A stretch of DNA of 64,000 nucleotides from Mesoaciditoga sp. (GCA_015491995.1 WGFY01000035.1:1-64000), one strand, 5' to 3'; positions 17,106-26,254 are shown, counted from the stretch's first letter. The notes: generated by a model from the letters alone, not told the origin. Numbers and translations are program-made.

Positions 17106-18271
17106 AACCAAATTACGAACGTTCTATTTTGAATCTCATCAGCTCCATAACGGCCAAATTTGGATTGGTTCCAAAACACAAGCCGTTGGATATGCAAATT
17201 CTTGGAACCAAATTTGAAAAGGCAAATAATGTTGTTTTGCTTCTGGTGGATGCGATGGGATACAACATCGCATCTGAAATAGTCGAAAATGATGAAAGCG
17301 AATTCAAATGTTTTGGAATTCCAAAAAAATTGAGCACCATTTTCCCATCAACCACGGTAAACGTTTTGAGCACCATTGCCACTGAATCTTCTCCAATTGA
17401 ACATGGTATGCTCGGCTACATACTTTACCTCAAAGAATTCGGGACGTTGACTAACATGATAGATTTCTCTCCAATTGGGATGCCACACAATTCGTTGGTT
17501 TCTCGTGGTGCCAATCCTTCCAATTTTTTAGGAGTTCCAACGGTGTATGAACGTCTCAGAAATTACGGAGTCAATCCTCTTGTAATCACGGCAAACGCAT
17601 TTAAAGAAAGTGGACTTTCCAAAACTCTTAACCATAACGCCGCAGTTCAAGGGTATATGACTAAAATAGACATGATGACTAAATTGAGAAGGGCAGTCGA
17701 ATCTGAGAAGCACTCTTACATATACGCCTATTGGCCTATGGTTGATGCCATGGGGCATGTATACGGACCTGATTCCGAGGAATATAGAGAAGAGATCAAA
17801 GACACTCTTAGAAAATTTAAAAGAATAGTTTACAACAGACTCAAAGATTCTCTTAGAGATGAAACCATTTTCTTGGTGGTTGCAGATCATGGACAGATAC
17901 GCACTCATTGGAAAAAAGATTGGATCATCTCCCCAGAAGATGATTTCGTTTCAACACTTGAAAGCATGCCTTGTGGTGAGCCGAGGATGATGTACCTCTA
18001 CACGAGGTTTCCTCAAAAAACCATAGAAGCTGGTTTGAATTTTTTCAAGGGTAATGTCGATTTTTTTGAATCGGAAAAGATGGTAAAGGATGGAATGTTT
18101 GGACCTGGCGATCCTTATAAACGGTCTCTGTCAAGGATAGGAGATTTGCTGGCAATACCAAAATTGGATCATTCATTCACCATGAAATATCTTGGTAATG
18201 AACGACATTTAAAGGGAAAACATGGAGGAATCTCTAAGGAAGAGTTGGAGATCCCCATGTTTATCCTGTGA
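17102..18271 (+). CDS. Alkaline phosphatase superfamily phosphodiesterase/pyrophosphatase
   Basis: A 389-residue protein of the type I phosphodiesterase/nucleotide pyrophosphatase fold. Metal and nucleophile motifs are visible: LLLVDAMGYN (Asp near residue 44), the Thr of STTVNVLSTIATESSPIEHGM, DAMGHVYGPDSEEYR and VVADHGQIRTHW, ending KHGGISKEELEIPMFIL. No signal peptide is evident, so it is probably cytoplasmic. ATG at 17102 overlaps the malG stop (ATGA), placing it in the maltose operon. Its substrate, perhaps a phosphorylated sugar or nucleotide, is not known. Confidence 0.85.
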   Translation: MKPNYERSILNLISSITAKFGLVPKHKPLDMQILGTKFEKANNVVLLLVDAMGYNIASEIVENDESEFKCFGIPKKLSTIFPSTTVNVLSTIATESSPIEHGMLGYILYLKEFGTLTNMIDFSPIGMPHNSLVSRGANPSNFLGVPTVYERLRNYGVNPLVITANAFKESGLSKTLNHNAAVQGYMTKIDMMTKLRRAVESEKHSYIYAYWPMVDAMGHVYGPDSEEYREEIKDTLRKFKRIVYNRLKDSLRDETIFLVVADHGQIRTHWKKDWIISPEDDFVSTLESMPCGEPRMMYLYTRFPQKTIEAGLNFFKGNVDFFESEKMVKDGMFGPGDPYKRSLSRIGDLLAIPKLDHSFTMKYLGNERHLKGKHGGISKEELEIPMFIL

Positions 18272-18284
18272 AAAGGTGAGATTT

Positions 18285-18896
18285 ATGGATAAAATAGAAG
18301 AAGCTTATACGAGCGATATGGCTAACTCCACAAATATTTTGTGGCTTGTGGTATCCCCTTTTGTTCCATTGGTGCTTTATTACGTAATGTATAAATTGGT
18401 CTCATCCGTGGATAAGCACATCGCTCACAAAAAAGAACTGTATCTCATGTTAAAAGATAAGAATGTTCCAGAAAGTCTGAAGAGCGATTTGAAATTTTTC
18501 CCAACGGATACGATGAAATATTATTTGATTTTTTTGGTTTCTGGGATAATCACCCTTATCGTTGAGTTTGAATTTCCAATAAACATCGAGGCACTTTACA
18601 TTCCAACACCGACTTTGATCGCGTTGGGCGTAAACTTCCTTTTTCTCGTCATCCTTAGTGACGTGATTTCACAAAGATTTTACGTTCATCAACAGCTTGA
18701 AGAGGAAATAAATCGTCATGTTATAGATAAGCCAGAAGATATATCTTTTTTTAAAAAGCGAAACGGCCTTGGATTTCTTCTTCTCTCATTTGCCACCTTC
18801 GGTATTTACGTGTATTTGTACCTTTTTTTGATAACAAGGGAGTACAGGCTGCATGTTGCTGCCGATTATTTAAACGTTAAGAAGATGATCAAATGA
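18285..18896 (+). CDS. Hypothetical membrane protein, DUF4234-like C-terminus
   Basis: A 203-residue protein with four hydrophobic segments. The last quarter (GLGFLLLSFATFGIYVYLYLFLITREYRLH) resembles the DUF4234 pattern of a T-x-GIY turn between two helices. ATG at 18285 has AAGGTGAG upstream. It overlaps acpS by four bases. Function unknown. Confidence 0.7.
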   Translation: MDKIEEAYTSDMANSTNILWLVVSPFVPLVLYYVMYKLVSSVDKHIAHKKELYLMLKDKNVPESLKSDLKFFPTDTMKYYLIFLVSGIITLIVEFEFPINIEALYIPTPTLIALGVNFLFLVILSDVISQRFYVHQQLEEEINRHVIDKPEDISFFKKRNGLGFLLLSFATFGIYVYLYLFLITREYRLHVAADYLNVKKMIK

Positions 18897-19261
18897 TCAC
18901 CGGTCTTGGCATAGATATCGTGAAAATATCGCGCGTTGAAGAAAGATTGGCAGACCGTATTCTCTCGAAAAAAGAATGGAAGATCTGGGAGAAAAATAAA
19001 AGAAAAGACTTTCTCGCAGGTAGATTTGCTTTAAAAGAAGCCTTCTTCAAAGCAATTGGAACTGGAATGAGAAATTACAATTTAAAAGACATTTCCTTTA
19101 TTCCCAACGATCTTGGTGCAATTCACATTGAAGAAAATGACGTTATCACGTGCCTAAAAAAAGAGTACAATTTCGATCGTATACACTCAACACTTTCTCA
19201 TGACGGAGGTGTGGGAGTGGCAGTTGTGATTCTTGAAAAAGAAGAGATGCAAAATGGATAA
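18893..19261 (+). CDS. acpS: Holo-[acyl-carrier-protein] synthase
   Basis: A 122-residue enzyme that transfers 4'-phosphopantetheine from CoA to acyl carrier protein. The motifs GLGIDIVKISRVEE and FLAGRFALKEAFFKAIGTG hold the magnesium-binding Asp and Glu. The C-terminal HSTLSHDGGVGVAVVILE matches the family. Its ATG overlaps the upstream stop (ATGA). Confidence 0.95.
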   Translation: MITGLGIDIVKISRVEERLADRILSKKEWKIWEKNKRKDFLAGRFALKEAFFKAIGTGMRNYNLKDISFIPNDLGAIHIEENDVITCLKKEYNFDRIHSTLSHDGGVGVAVVILEKEEMQNG

Positions 19262-19328
19262 GACACTGATTTTCGTTTTGCCGTTGGCAGTTTCTCTGAC
19301 TGTTTTTGAAAAAGAAAGAAGAGGCTAA
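19254..19328 (+). CDS. Possible 24-residue hydrophobic peptide ORF
   Basis: An ATG inside the end of acpS opens a 24-codon frame encoding a mostly hydrophobic peptide that ends EKERRG and stops just before the terminator hairpin. It has no clear ribosome binding site of its own. It could be a small membrane peptide or chance. Confidence 0.2.
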   Translation: MDKTLIFVLPLAVSLTVFEKERRG

Positions 19329-19370
19329 AAAATGGCTCGAAGAAAATAAGTGATTTCTCTCGAGCCATTT
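19327..19370 (-). terminator. Terminator of the aminotransferase gene
   Basis: An 11-base-pair stem AAATGGCTCGA/TCGAGCCATTT (19330-19340 and 19360-19370), extended by an inner AGAAA/TTTCT pair. On the minus strand it is followed by TTTTTT. It lies between convergent acpS and the aminotransferase and may act on both. Confidence 0.75.
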
Positions 19371-19388
19371 AGCGTTAATTGGTATCAA

Positions 19389-20726
19389 TTAATCCAAAAT
19401 TTCATGAAGAACTTCTTCCAACACATCCAAGCCTTCACTCAATTGTTTGTCGGTGATAACCAAAGAGTTTAGGAATCTTATCACGTTGTGATAAACTCCA
19501 GCTCTAATGAATATCACACCTTTTCTCAAAGCTTTTTGCATTATTTGTGAGACTATTTCTTCGTTGGGTTCTTTAATTTTTCTATCCTTGATGAATTCGT
19601 AGCCAACCATTGCTCCAATTCCACGCACGTCACCAATGACATCGTATTTTTCTTGAAGCTTTTTTCCACGCTCTTTTATGATTTCACCTATGTGATTGGC
19701 CCTTTCAAGCAAATTGTTTTCCTCTATGAAGTCCAAAACGGCATTTCCAGCTGCACAAGCCAAAGGATTTCCTATGAAGGTTCCTCCGATTGATGAATCA
19801 TCTGGAGAATCCATGATCTTGGCCTTACCAACCACACCAGAGAGCGGTAAACCACCGGCTATCGATTTCGCAAATGTTATCATGTCAGGCTCTATTCCGA
19901 AATGCTCAACACAGAAGATCTTACCTGTTCTTCCAATGCCAGATTGAATCTCATCAACCACAAGTAATATGTTGTTTTCGTCGCAGAACTCCCTAAGTTT
20001 CTTGAAATAAGTGTCGCGTGGTATGTTGAACCCTCCTTCGCCTTGAAGGGGTTCTATGACGATTGCACCCACATCATCTGCCGAAACCTGATAATCAAAT
20101 GTTCTTTCCAAAGCCTTGAAACATTCCAAGTTGCACGAATCTGGCTCTTTATAAAATGGGCACCTATAGCAATTTGGGTATGGAATTCTGTAAATATCAG
20201 AAGCAAAAGGAGAAAATTTTGATTTGTAAGGTTCTGGTTTGGATGTCATCGTCATTGTCAGAAGGGTTCTACCGTGGAATGCACCCTCGTAAACGATGAC
20301 AGCTTTTTTCCCCGTGTAAGCCCTCGCTATCTTCACGGCGTTTTCCACGGCTTCCGCACCGGAATTAAAAAAGATTGTCTTTTTTGGCGTGTTTCCTGGA
20401 GCTAATTTGTTTATTCTCTCAGCCAGTGTTATAAAGTTCTCGTAAGGAAAAACCGAAAAATCCGTGTGTGTAAACCTTTCAACCTGGTTCTTTATGGCTT
20501 CAACGACTTTTTCGTTGGCATGACCCACGTTAAGAACTCCAAGGCCACCAGAAAAATCTATAAACGTGTTTCCGTCGATATCCGTTACCAAAGCGCCCTC
20601 ACCGTGATCTATGATCGATGGAACGTAAATTGACAATGGTTTGGCAACGTTGTCTTCCAACTTTTTCAACAACAACTTGGACTTTGGTCCTGGAAGTTCT
20701 GTTTTCATGTTTATAAACTTTCGCAT
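19389..20726 (-). CDS. Class III PLP aminotransferase (4-aminobutyrate aminotransferase-like)
   Basis: A 445-residue fold-type I aminotransferase. It has the FFNSGAEAVENAVKIAR phosphate-binding motif, GAFHGRT, VVDEIQSGIGRTG, and the PLP-binding lysine in ITFAKSIAGGLPLSG. Length and motifs fit the GabT group better than ArgD; ornithine or another omega-amino acid is also possible. A cysteine-rich loop (CYRCPFYKEPDSCNLECF, near residue 190) is present, as in several archaeal and Thermotogota homologues. ATG at 20724-20726 follows AAGGAGGG. Confidence 0.88.
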   Translation of the reverse strand: MRKFINMKTELPGPKSKLLLKKLEDNVAKPLSIYVPSIIDHGEGALVTDIDGNTFIDFSGGLGVLNVGHANEKVVEAIKNQVERFTHTDFSVFPYENFITLAERINKLAPGNTPKKTIFFNSGAEAVENAVKIARAYTGKKAVIVYEGAFHGRTLLTMTMTSKPEPYKSKFSPFASDIYRIPYPNCYRCPFYKEPDSCNLECFKALERTFDYQVSADDVGAIVIEPLQGEGGFNIPRDTYFKKLREFCDENNILLVVDEIQSGIGRTGKIFCVEHFGIEPDMITFAKSIAGGLPLSGVVGKAKIMDSPDDSSIGGTFIGNPLACAAGNAVLDFIEENNLLERANHIGEIIKERGKKLQEKYDVIGDVRGIGAMVGYEFIKDRKIKEPNEEIVSQIMQKALRKGVIFIRAGVYHNVIRFLNSLVITDKQLSEGLDVLEEVLHEILD

Positions 20727-21149
20727 CAATACTCCCTCCTTGCACCATGAATTTATACGAGTATATCATAAGAATGATGGCAAAATATTAAAACGAAGCG
20801 AAGACATGTAATTCGGAAGATCTTCAGATGGTATAATTGTAGTATGAGCCATACAATAAAACTGACATCTCTTAGGCTATCAGGAAAACTTGGAAGATAA
20901 GGATCCATGATGACCGAAGCCAGGCTAAACGCCGAGAGTGCTATTTTAGGAGCGTTAACCTTGATTCTTTACAAATCAGGATGGATAGTTGGCTTCTTCG
21001 ATCAGACCATTTTAAATTCAAGTCTCATTGGTGCCGTTGATAATGATAGAACCGTTGAAAATTCTCGCCGTGAGAATAGAAAAAGCTGCACTTTGCACAT
21101 TTCAACTATTTCACAACAAATTGTTACACTGAAAATTGAAGAGCGTCGC
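20727..21149. other. Intergenic region with a possible decayed or short coding stretch
   Basis: A consensus-like -10 (TATAAT, 20832-20837) is followed by a short ORF (MSHTIKL..., from 20844, 18 codons) and by a frame from about 20910 that reads a hydrophobic stretch ESAILGALTLILYKSGWIV before turning basic and low in quality. No family was recognised and no good ribosome binding site precedes it. A small inverted repeat ATTCTC/GAGAAT lies at 21061-21077. Confidence 0.4.
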
Positions 21150-21182
21150 TTTACAGTGCGGGAAAAACGTTCGCACTGTAAA
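21150..21182 (+). other. RNA hairpin I in the region upstream of the SPW gene
   Basis: A perfect 11-base-pair inverted repeat TTTACAGTGCG/CGCACTGTAAA with an 11-base loop. There is no T-run on the plus strand. Confidence 0.6.
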
Positions 21183-21206
21183 AAGCCATTTACAAAGCAT
21201 TCTGTT

Positions 21207-21239
21207 AAAAACTGCGAATATTCCATTCGCAGTTTTTCT
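21207..21239 (+). terminator. Hairpin II, terminator-like
   Basis: A 13-base-pair perfect stem AAAAACTGCGAAT/ATTCGCAGTTTTT with loop ATTCC. The descending arm ends in a T-run, so it can terminate on the plus strand; by symmetry it also has a T-run on the minus strand. Confidence 0.7.
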
Positions 21240-21386
21240 CCCCATTCACGTTTACACAAAAGGTTACGTGCTCTTTTTTCTTTGGTGTTAAAGCTTTTTC
21301 CAATCTTTTTATGAATTTGGCACGAATTTCGCTATATAAAGTGAAAGCTTGTAAAGAACTTAAAAATCAAACAGGAGGTGTTAGAA

Positions 21387-21710
21387 ATGTCTTGGAAAGG
21401 TTGGACTTCTTTGATTCTCGGCATTTGGTTTGTAGTGGCAGCGTTTATCCCTGGTATGTTGGGAATGGGGAATCTTGTTAACGATTTGATCGTGGGCATC
21501 GTGCTTGCAATAGTCGGATTCATGATGATTCCATCAGGTTCGGCTTGGCAAGGTTGGACAATTGGTCTTGTTGGTGGTGTGTGGATGATCGTAGCGGCAT
21601 TCATACCGTCTATCGTCAACAATTATAGCTACAACATGTGGAACGATCTGATAATTGGTATCATAGTCTTGATCGTTGCACTTTTCGAAAGAACAAAAAA
21701 GAGCGCGTGA
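21387..21710 (+). CDS. SPW-repeat-like membrane protein
   Basis: A 107-residue membrane protein made of two tandem copies of about 48 residues. Each has a W-x-G-W start, a G-[VI]-W-x-[VI]-VAAFIP core and a second helix beginning NDLI-x-GI. This matches the SPW repeat pattern of four helices in all. ATG at 21387 has an ideal AGGAGGTG seven bases upstream; an in-frame GTG at 21378 lies inside that site and is rejected. Monocistronic, between a hairpin-rich leader and a strong terminator. Function unknown. Confidence 0.82.
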   Translation: MSWKGWTSLILGIWFVVAAFIPGMLGMGNLVNDLIVGIVLAIVGFMMIPSGSAWQGWTIGLVGGVWMIVAAFIPSIVNNYSYNMWNDLIIGIIVLIVALFERTKKSA

Positions 21711-21752
21711 AAAGGTGTAAATCTGAAAAGCATTTGGAATTAAAAAAACGGA

Positions 21753-21780
21753 GGGAGAGAAAAAAATCTCTCCCTTTTTT
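21753..21780 (+). terminator. Terminator after the SPW gene
   Basis: Stem GGGAGAGA/TCTCTCCC with an A-rich loop, followed by TTTTTT. Confidence 0.88.
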
Positions 21781-21808
21781 CATCACTTTCCAGCATAAAC
21801 ATCGTTCT

Positions 21809-22015
21809 TTAAATTTTATTCAAGAGCGACAGTACCACCAACACCAGCGAAAAAGCAGTGCCTGCCGCTCCCATGATGACATATACCCAAAGCGTCTTTT
21901 TCCCCTCGAAGATTTTTTTTCTTTTCTTTTTGTAACCTCTCAAAAGTAGCATACTCCAAACAACGAGTACAATTGATGAAACAAAAGTAACAATGAAGAA
22001 TGTTAGAAGTGTCAT
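21809..22015 (-). CDS. Small two-helix membrane protein
   Basis: A 68-residue protein with two hydrophobic helices (about residues 3-26 and 44-66) joined by a very basic loop (RGYKKKRKKIFEGKK). ATG at 22013-22015 has GAGGTAATC upstream. It lies 49 bases downstream of HU behind a hairpin, so it may be made by read-through. No family recognised. Confidence 0.6.
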   Translation of the reverse strand: MTLLTFFIVTFVSSIVLVVWSMLLLRGYKKKRKKIFEGKKTLWVYVIMGAAGTAFSLVLVVLSLLNKI

Positions 22016-22035
22016 TTGATTACCTCATCGCTTAG

Positions 22036-22060
22036 GAAAGCGCGCCGTTGGCGCGCTTTC
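22036..22060 (-). terminator. Hairpin after HU
   Basis: An 11-base-pair GC-rich stem GAAAGCGCGCC/GGCGCGCTTTC with a three-base loop. It lacks a long T-run, so it may be a weak terminator or an mRNA-stabilising hairpin. Confidence 0.65.
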
Positions 22061-22064
22061 AAAG

Positions 22065-22337
22065 TTATTGAACCTTATCTTTGAGAGCCTTTCCTGGACG
22101 GAATTTGGGAACTTTTCTCGCAGCGATCTTTATTTTTTTACCGGTCTGCGGGTTTCTGCCTTCCCTCGCCGCTCTCTTGGAAACCTCGAATGTTCCAAAG
22201 CCCACAAGCTGAACTTTTTCTCCATTTGAGAGAGATTCGGTGATGGCATCAGCAATGCCATCGAGAACTTCCTTGATTTCTTTCTTGTGGTATCCCGTAT
22301 TTTCAGATACCTGATCCACTAATTCTTTCTTGTTCAT
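22065..22337 (-). CDS. HU family DNA-binding protein
   Basis: A 90-residue histone-like protein that bends and compacts DNA as a dimer. It starts MNKKELVDQVSENTG, has the GFGTFEV motif and the DNA-binding arm signature GRNPQTGKKIKIAARKVPKFRPGKALK. ATG at 22335-22337 follows AAAGGGGG. The upstream region holds a CCTCA-A-TGAGG inverted repeat (22353-22363) close to the ribosome binding site. Confidence 0.97.
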   Translation of the reverse strand: MNKKELVDQVSENTGYHKKEIKEVLDGIADAITESLSNGEKVQLVGFGTFEVSKRAAREGRNPQTGKKIKIAARKVPKFRPGKALKDKVQ

Positions 22338-22754
22338 AGAGTTTCCCCCTTTCCTCAATGAGGTAAGAATCAAAATTTGACATTACGAAAGCAACAAAGT
22401 TATTTTTTTAGGTCGGCACAACTGTTGTTGCGATTCAAAAGCATGATACTTACAGACTTTGCCACTTCTTACAGAATATACACCAAAATCGAAATCAATC
22501 AAAACGCCACGGTTAAGGGAAAGAGCGCAATTCACGTAGGAAACAAGAGAAAAATTGAGAATTCACGCTGTAATCGCATGTAAATGCCATTAATCCTTTA
22601 AAATTACTTATTTTGGCCAAATTTGGAGGTTGACTTTTTTAAAACAGAAAATAAAGCCGTTTTTATGGAATCTTGAGACCGTTTTTTTGTCTCGAACCGT
22701 ACATAATGGTATATAATTCAAGCGAAGTTGAGAAAGATACGGGAGGATTCGATC
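22338..22754. other. Intergenic region between divergent HU and the REC-GGDEF gene
   Basis: About 417 bases with no supportable gene. A -10 TATAAT (22712-22717) with a weak TTGTCT -35 at 19 bases may drive the response regulator. A short TTGAGAC/GTCTCGAA inverted repeat (22673-22696) overlaps that -35 and could be an operator. Confidence 0.45.
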
Positions 22755-24113
22755 ATGAGAATAGTTGTTGCAGATGATAGTAGAATGTGGAGAACTATTT
22801 TGAAAGATTTCTTGATTTCAAAGGGGCATGAAGTTGAAGTCGCAAATGATGGTCTGGATGCGTATTTTAAGGTTTACGAGAACATTCCGGATGCTTTGAT
22901 ATCAGATGTTGTGATGCCTGGATTAAACGGATATCAGCTGTGTAGGATTTTAAAAAGAGATCAGGATCTTTCGGAATTACCTGTTATTTTGATGACGGCT
23001 TCTACCGACTCACTTGATAAATTTTGGAGTAAATACTCGGGTGCGGATGCTTACATCAAAAAAGACTCAAAGAACGGCCTTGAAGAGATGAACTCCATGT
23101 TGGATGAAATTCAAAGTGAAATTCATGATTTCGATAAGGTCGATTCCAAAAATGGAAAAAGTATCTTTGGAAGAACTCTTGACAAATTGCTTGTTGAAAC
23201 CACCCTTAAAGCTGAAATAAGGAAATTATCCAGTCACGTTGAAGATATGAATTATACCATGCAGAAGATGAACTTACTTTTGGAAAGCATTTTCGAAGCT
23301 GAAGCCACCGCTTTACTCACAGTCAGTGTAGACGAAATAAGCCTTTACACTTCACTCAGCGATCCCCAGGAAGTTGAGAAAACAATGCTTTCTTACTTGA
23401 GCCGCCCGTACTTTCCCACCGCTCGTTCTTACATGAACTTAGATGGATTGGAAAGTTCAAATGGATTGGAGCATATTCATGGAGTTGCTTTGTTTGATTC
23501 AAATGAACGAGGGGCCATTTCTATTTGGAGGGGCAAATCTTTTTCTACTCGTGAAAAAGAGATGCTTTCCTTGATTTGTGAAGAATTTGGTGGAATATTG
23601 AAAATTGGGTTACAATTGAATGATTATAGAAAGAACGCGTACTTCGATGAATTGACTGGTATAGCGAACTTCAGATCACTCGAAGAACACTTGCAAAAAT
23701 TGTGGGAAGATGGTAAAAACTTCTCCCTTTCCATGATGGACATAGACAACTTCAAAAAAGTTAACGACACATACGGTCACGCCGTGGGAAACGAAGTGCT
23801 CACAGGCATAGGGAGGATATTGAAAGACGTCTCAAAAAAGTTTGACATTTTTGTTGGACGCTTTGGGGGAGAGGAGTTTTTGCTCATCTCCGATAAAATG
23901 AATGCCTCTCATCTTTACAAGGTGACGGACCACGTTAGAAAAGAAGTGGAAAAATCCCACCTTTCTGAAAGCGTTCTTGACTTGGTGATAACGATAAGCG
24001 GTGGAGTATCTCAAAGATCCACCTTCAAAAGTTTTACAGAAGTGATCGAAGGGGCCGATAAGGGCCTTTACCATGCAAAAAGAAAAGGGAGGAACTTGGT
24101 GATCACCTTGTGA
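22755..24113 (+). CDS. Response regulator with GGDEF diguanylate cyclase domain
   Basis: 452 residues. The N-terminal receiver domain has VVADDSR, phospho-acceptor SDVVMPGLNG and the MTAS and KKD switch residues. A middle region of about 160 residues reads like a GAF-type or dimerisation segment. The C-terminal GGDEF domain (from about residue 300, YFDELTGIANFRSLEEHL) has an intact active site RFGGEEFLL. It should make cyclic di-GMP on phosphorylation by an unlinked kinase. ATG at 22755 follows GGGAGGA. It overlaps the downstream RND gene by four bases. Confidence 0.92.
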   Translation: MRIVVADDSRMWRTILKDFLISKGHEVEVANDGLDAYFKVYENIPDALISDVVMPGLNGYQLCRILKRDQDLSELPVILMTASTDSLDKFWSKYSGADAYIKKDSKNGLEEMNSMLDEIQSEIHDFDKVDSKNGKSIFGRTLDKLLVETTLKAEIRKLSSHVEDMNYTMQKMNLLLESIFEAEATALLTVSVDEISLYTSLSDPQEVEKTMLSYLSRPYFPTARSYMNLDGLESSNGLEHIHGVALFDSNERGAISIWRGKSFSTREKEMLSLICEEFGGILKIGLQLNDYRKNAYFDELTGIANFRSLEEHLQKLWEDGKNFSLSMMDIDNFKKVNDTYGHAVGNEVLTGIGRILKDVSKKFDIFVGRFGGEEFLLISDKMNASHLYKVTDHVRKEVEKSHLSESVLDLVITISGGVSQRSTFKSFTEVIEGADKGLYHAKRKGRNLVITL

Positions 24114-26254
24114 AAATATCTGACAAGAAAATCGCCATCATCGTCTTCGTGATTTTTGCCGTTTTAAGTGTGGTCTTTTCGTATTTCATCATGAAAATTC
24201 AAATGAAAGGGACTGAATCACTGATCCCTTCCAACGATCCTTCCGTGATTGCCATGAAGAAGATGGAACAGGAGTTCGGCAGTTCAAATCAAATAATGAT
24301 AATCTTCAAAACAAATGGCATCTTCAATTTAAAAACTTCTAAATCTTTATACGAATTGGTAGAATCTTTGAAAAAGGTGAAAGGTGTCGTGAACGTTCAA
24401 TCCATTTTCGATGCGGCAAGTGTCAAATTCACGCTTATGGGTCTAAAAAGCACTCCGTATTTCAAAAATGGCTTACCCACCCCTCAAGCTTCACAGATTT
24501 TGAAATCCAACCTGTACGTCGGTAATTTGGTGGATCCAAGTGGAAAGGTCACATCCGTGATCCTAACTGTTTCAAAAAACTCAAAAGGCATCGTCGATAA
24601 GATAAAAAAATTGCTAAACGAAAAAACTCCACATGGTCTCATGTATTACATAACCGGAGAAGATGTTGTGGATTCTGCCATGAATTCTTCCGTGATCGTA
24701 CTTGCCCTTTTCTATCCTCCACTTCTCTTTGGTCTTATGTGGCTGTTGTACTTTTTGAAGCTTGGAAACGTGATCGCAGCGGCAATTCCACCGCTTTTGG
24801 CCATACTCGCCGCCATGTGGACATATGGGATAGCCGGGATGCTGGGATTTCCTTTGAATATTCTGACATCCACCGTTGGCATATTCGTGATAGTGGTGAG
24901 TTCATCTTATGGGCTACATTTTCTAGACAGATACATGTTCAACAGGGCTACCACCGATCATCATAACGCCGTGGTCAAGACTATGAAAGAAGAAGGAGTT
25001 CCCATTGCCATGTCAGCTTTCACGACAATGGCCGGTTTTATAACATTCGTGCTTACGGGAATAAACGCCTTTAGAACTTTTGGAATTCTCGTTTCAATTG
25101 GAGTGGGTACCAGTGCACTTTTTGCAATCGTACTCATTCCGGCCATAACGAAGTTTTTCGATCTACATAAACGCGTTATACCAACTCTGAAATTCAAGTT
25201 CATCCCTTCTTCTAAATTCAACAAAATCGCGATCTCCTTGGTTCTTGTTCTAATTGTGATCTCACCCATTTTCATATCAAAAATAAACGTGAACTCAGAT
25301 GAATTTGGATACTTCAAATTCGATTCAGAGGTGAGAAGTTCTTCAAGAGTGGCAGGTAAATATTTCGGGTGGGTACTTCCCGTGTACGTTATGGTTGAAA
25401 AGAGCAAACCTTTCACCACAACGGATGTAGTTCAGTTGGAAAAACTCATTTCAAAGATAAAAAAAATCCCCGATGTTTCAGGAGTTAATTCGATAATTGA
25501 CATTTCAAAATCCTTTAACATTCCGCTTCCCATATTACAAGCTTTATCGCGTAATCCAACTTACTCTTCTTACTTTTCACAATGGTTTTCTGGAAATACG
25601 ACCAGACTGTTGGTGAAAACCCCACGCACTGATACGAACAGCGCTCGAAAGATAGATCGAGACCTTGAAGCTTTGGCAAAAAAATTTCCGCAGTACAACA
25701 TATCCATCACCTCTCCAGCCCTGACGTATGGTGCGATGAATTCTTCGATAATGAAGAATCAAATATCCACGATATTCATGGCGTTCTTTTTCATACTTGG
25801 ATTGCTGATTTTAACATTTAGAAGCTTCATACCACCTTTGATTGCAACAGTTCCCATAGTCTTAACAGTGGTCTTTAACTTCGCCTTGATGGGTGCCATG
25901 AAAGTGAATCTTGAGATATCGACGGCCATAGTTTCAAGTGTCTTGATGGGCCTTGTCATCGACTACTCGATTCACACGATAAGTAGATACAGAATGTCCA
26001 AAAACATTGACAGTACCATCGCCGAAGTTGGACCCGTCATCGTGGACAACGCGTTGGGATTGATGGCGGGCTTTGCAACTCTCGTGTTTTCGCCCTTGCT
26101 TTTGTACGTAAAACTCGGCGCTTTGCTTTCAGTTGGAATAGGCATAGGCGCCTTCTTGACACTGGTTTTTGTGATTGAACTTTTAAGAATATACGACAAG
26201 CGAAAAAAATCTGTATCTAAACACGTTTCGAAAAAACAATCCTCCAAAGGTTAA
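24110..26254 (+). CDS. RND superfamily exporter (MMPL/HpnN type)
   Basis: A 714-residue membrane protein with duplicated topology. Helix 1 is followed by a large external loop (about residues 35-195), then five helices, a second external loop (about 385-540) and five more helices. The motif FVIVVSSSYGLHFLDRY in the first half and SSVLMGLVIDYSIHTISRY in the second half contain the proton-relay region of this family. Such proteins move lipids, hopanoids or hydrophobic compounds. GTG at 24110 overlaps the response-regulator stop, so the two are coupled. Cargo unknown. Confidence 0.88.
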   Translation: MKISDKKIAIIVFVIFAVLSVVFSYFIMKIQMKGTESLIPSNDPSVIAMKKMEQEFGSSNQIMIIFKTNGIFNLKTSKSLYELVESLKKVKGVVNVQSIFDAASVKFTLMGLKSTPYFKNGLPTPQASQILKSNLYVGNLVDPSGKVTSVILTVSKNSKGIVDKIKKLLNEKTPHGLMYYITGEDVVDSAMNSSVIVLALFYPPLLFGLMWLLYFLKLGNVIAAAIPPLLAILAAMWTYGIAGMLGFPLNILTSTVGIFVIVVSSSYGLHFLDRYMFNRATTDHHNAVVKTMKEEGVPIAMSAFTTMAGFITFVLTGINAFRTFGILVSIGVGTSALFAIVLIPAITKFFDLHKRVIPTLKFKFIPSSKFNKIAISLVLVLIVISPIFISKINVNSDEFGYFKFDSEVRSSSRVAGKYFGWVLPVYVMVEKSKPFTTTDVVQLEKLISKIKKIPDVSGVNSIIDISKSFNIPLPILQALSRNPTYSSYFSQWFSGNTTRLLVKTPRTDTNSARKIDRDLEALAKKFPQYNISITSPALTYGAMNSSIMKNQISTIFMAFFFILGLLILTFRSFIPPLIATVPIVLTVVFNFALMGAMKVNLEISTAIVSSVLMGLVIDYSIHTISRYRMSKNIDSTIAEVGPVIVDNALGLMAGFATLVFSPLLLYVKLGALLSVGIGIGAFLTLVFVIELLRIYDKRKKSVSKHVSKKQSSKG

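Noticed and set aside
20910-21314. A 130-codon open frame upstream of the SPW gene with a hydrophobic start
   Set aside because: No ribosome binding site, no recognisable family, and the second half runs through two perfect hairpins with poor codon use. Kept only as an unexplained intergenic region.
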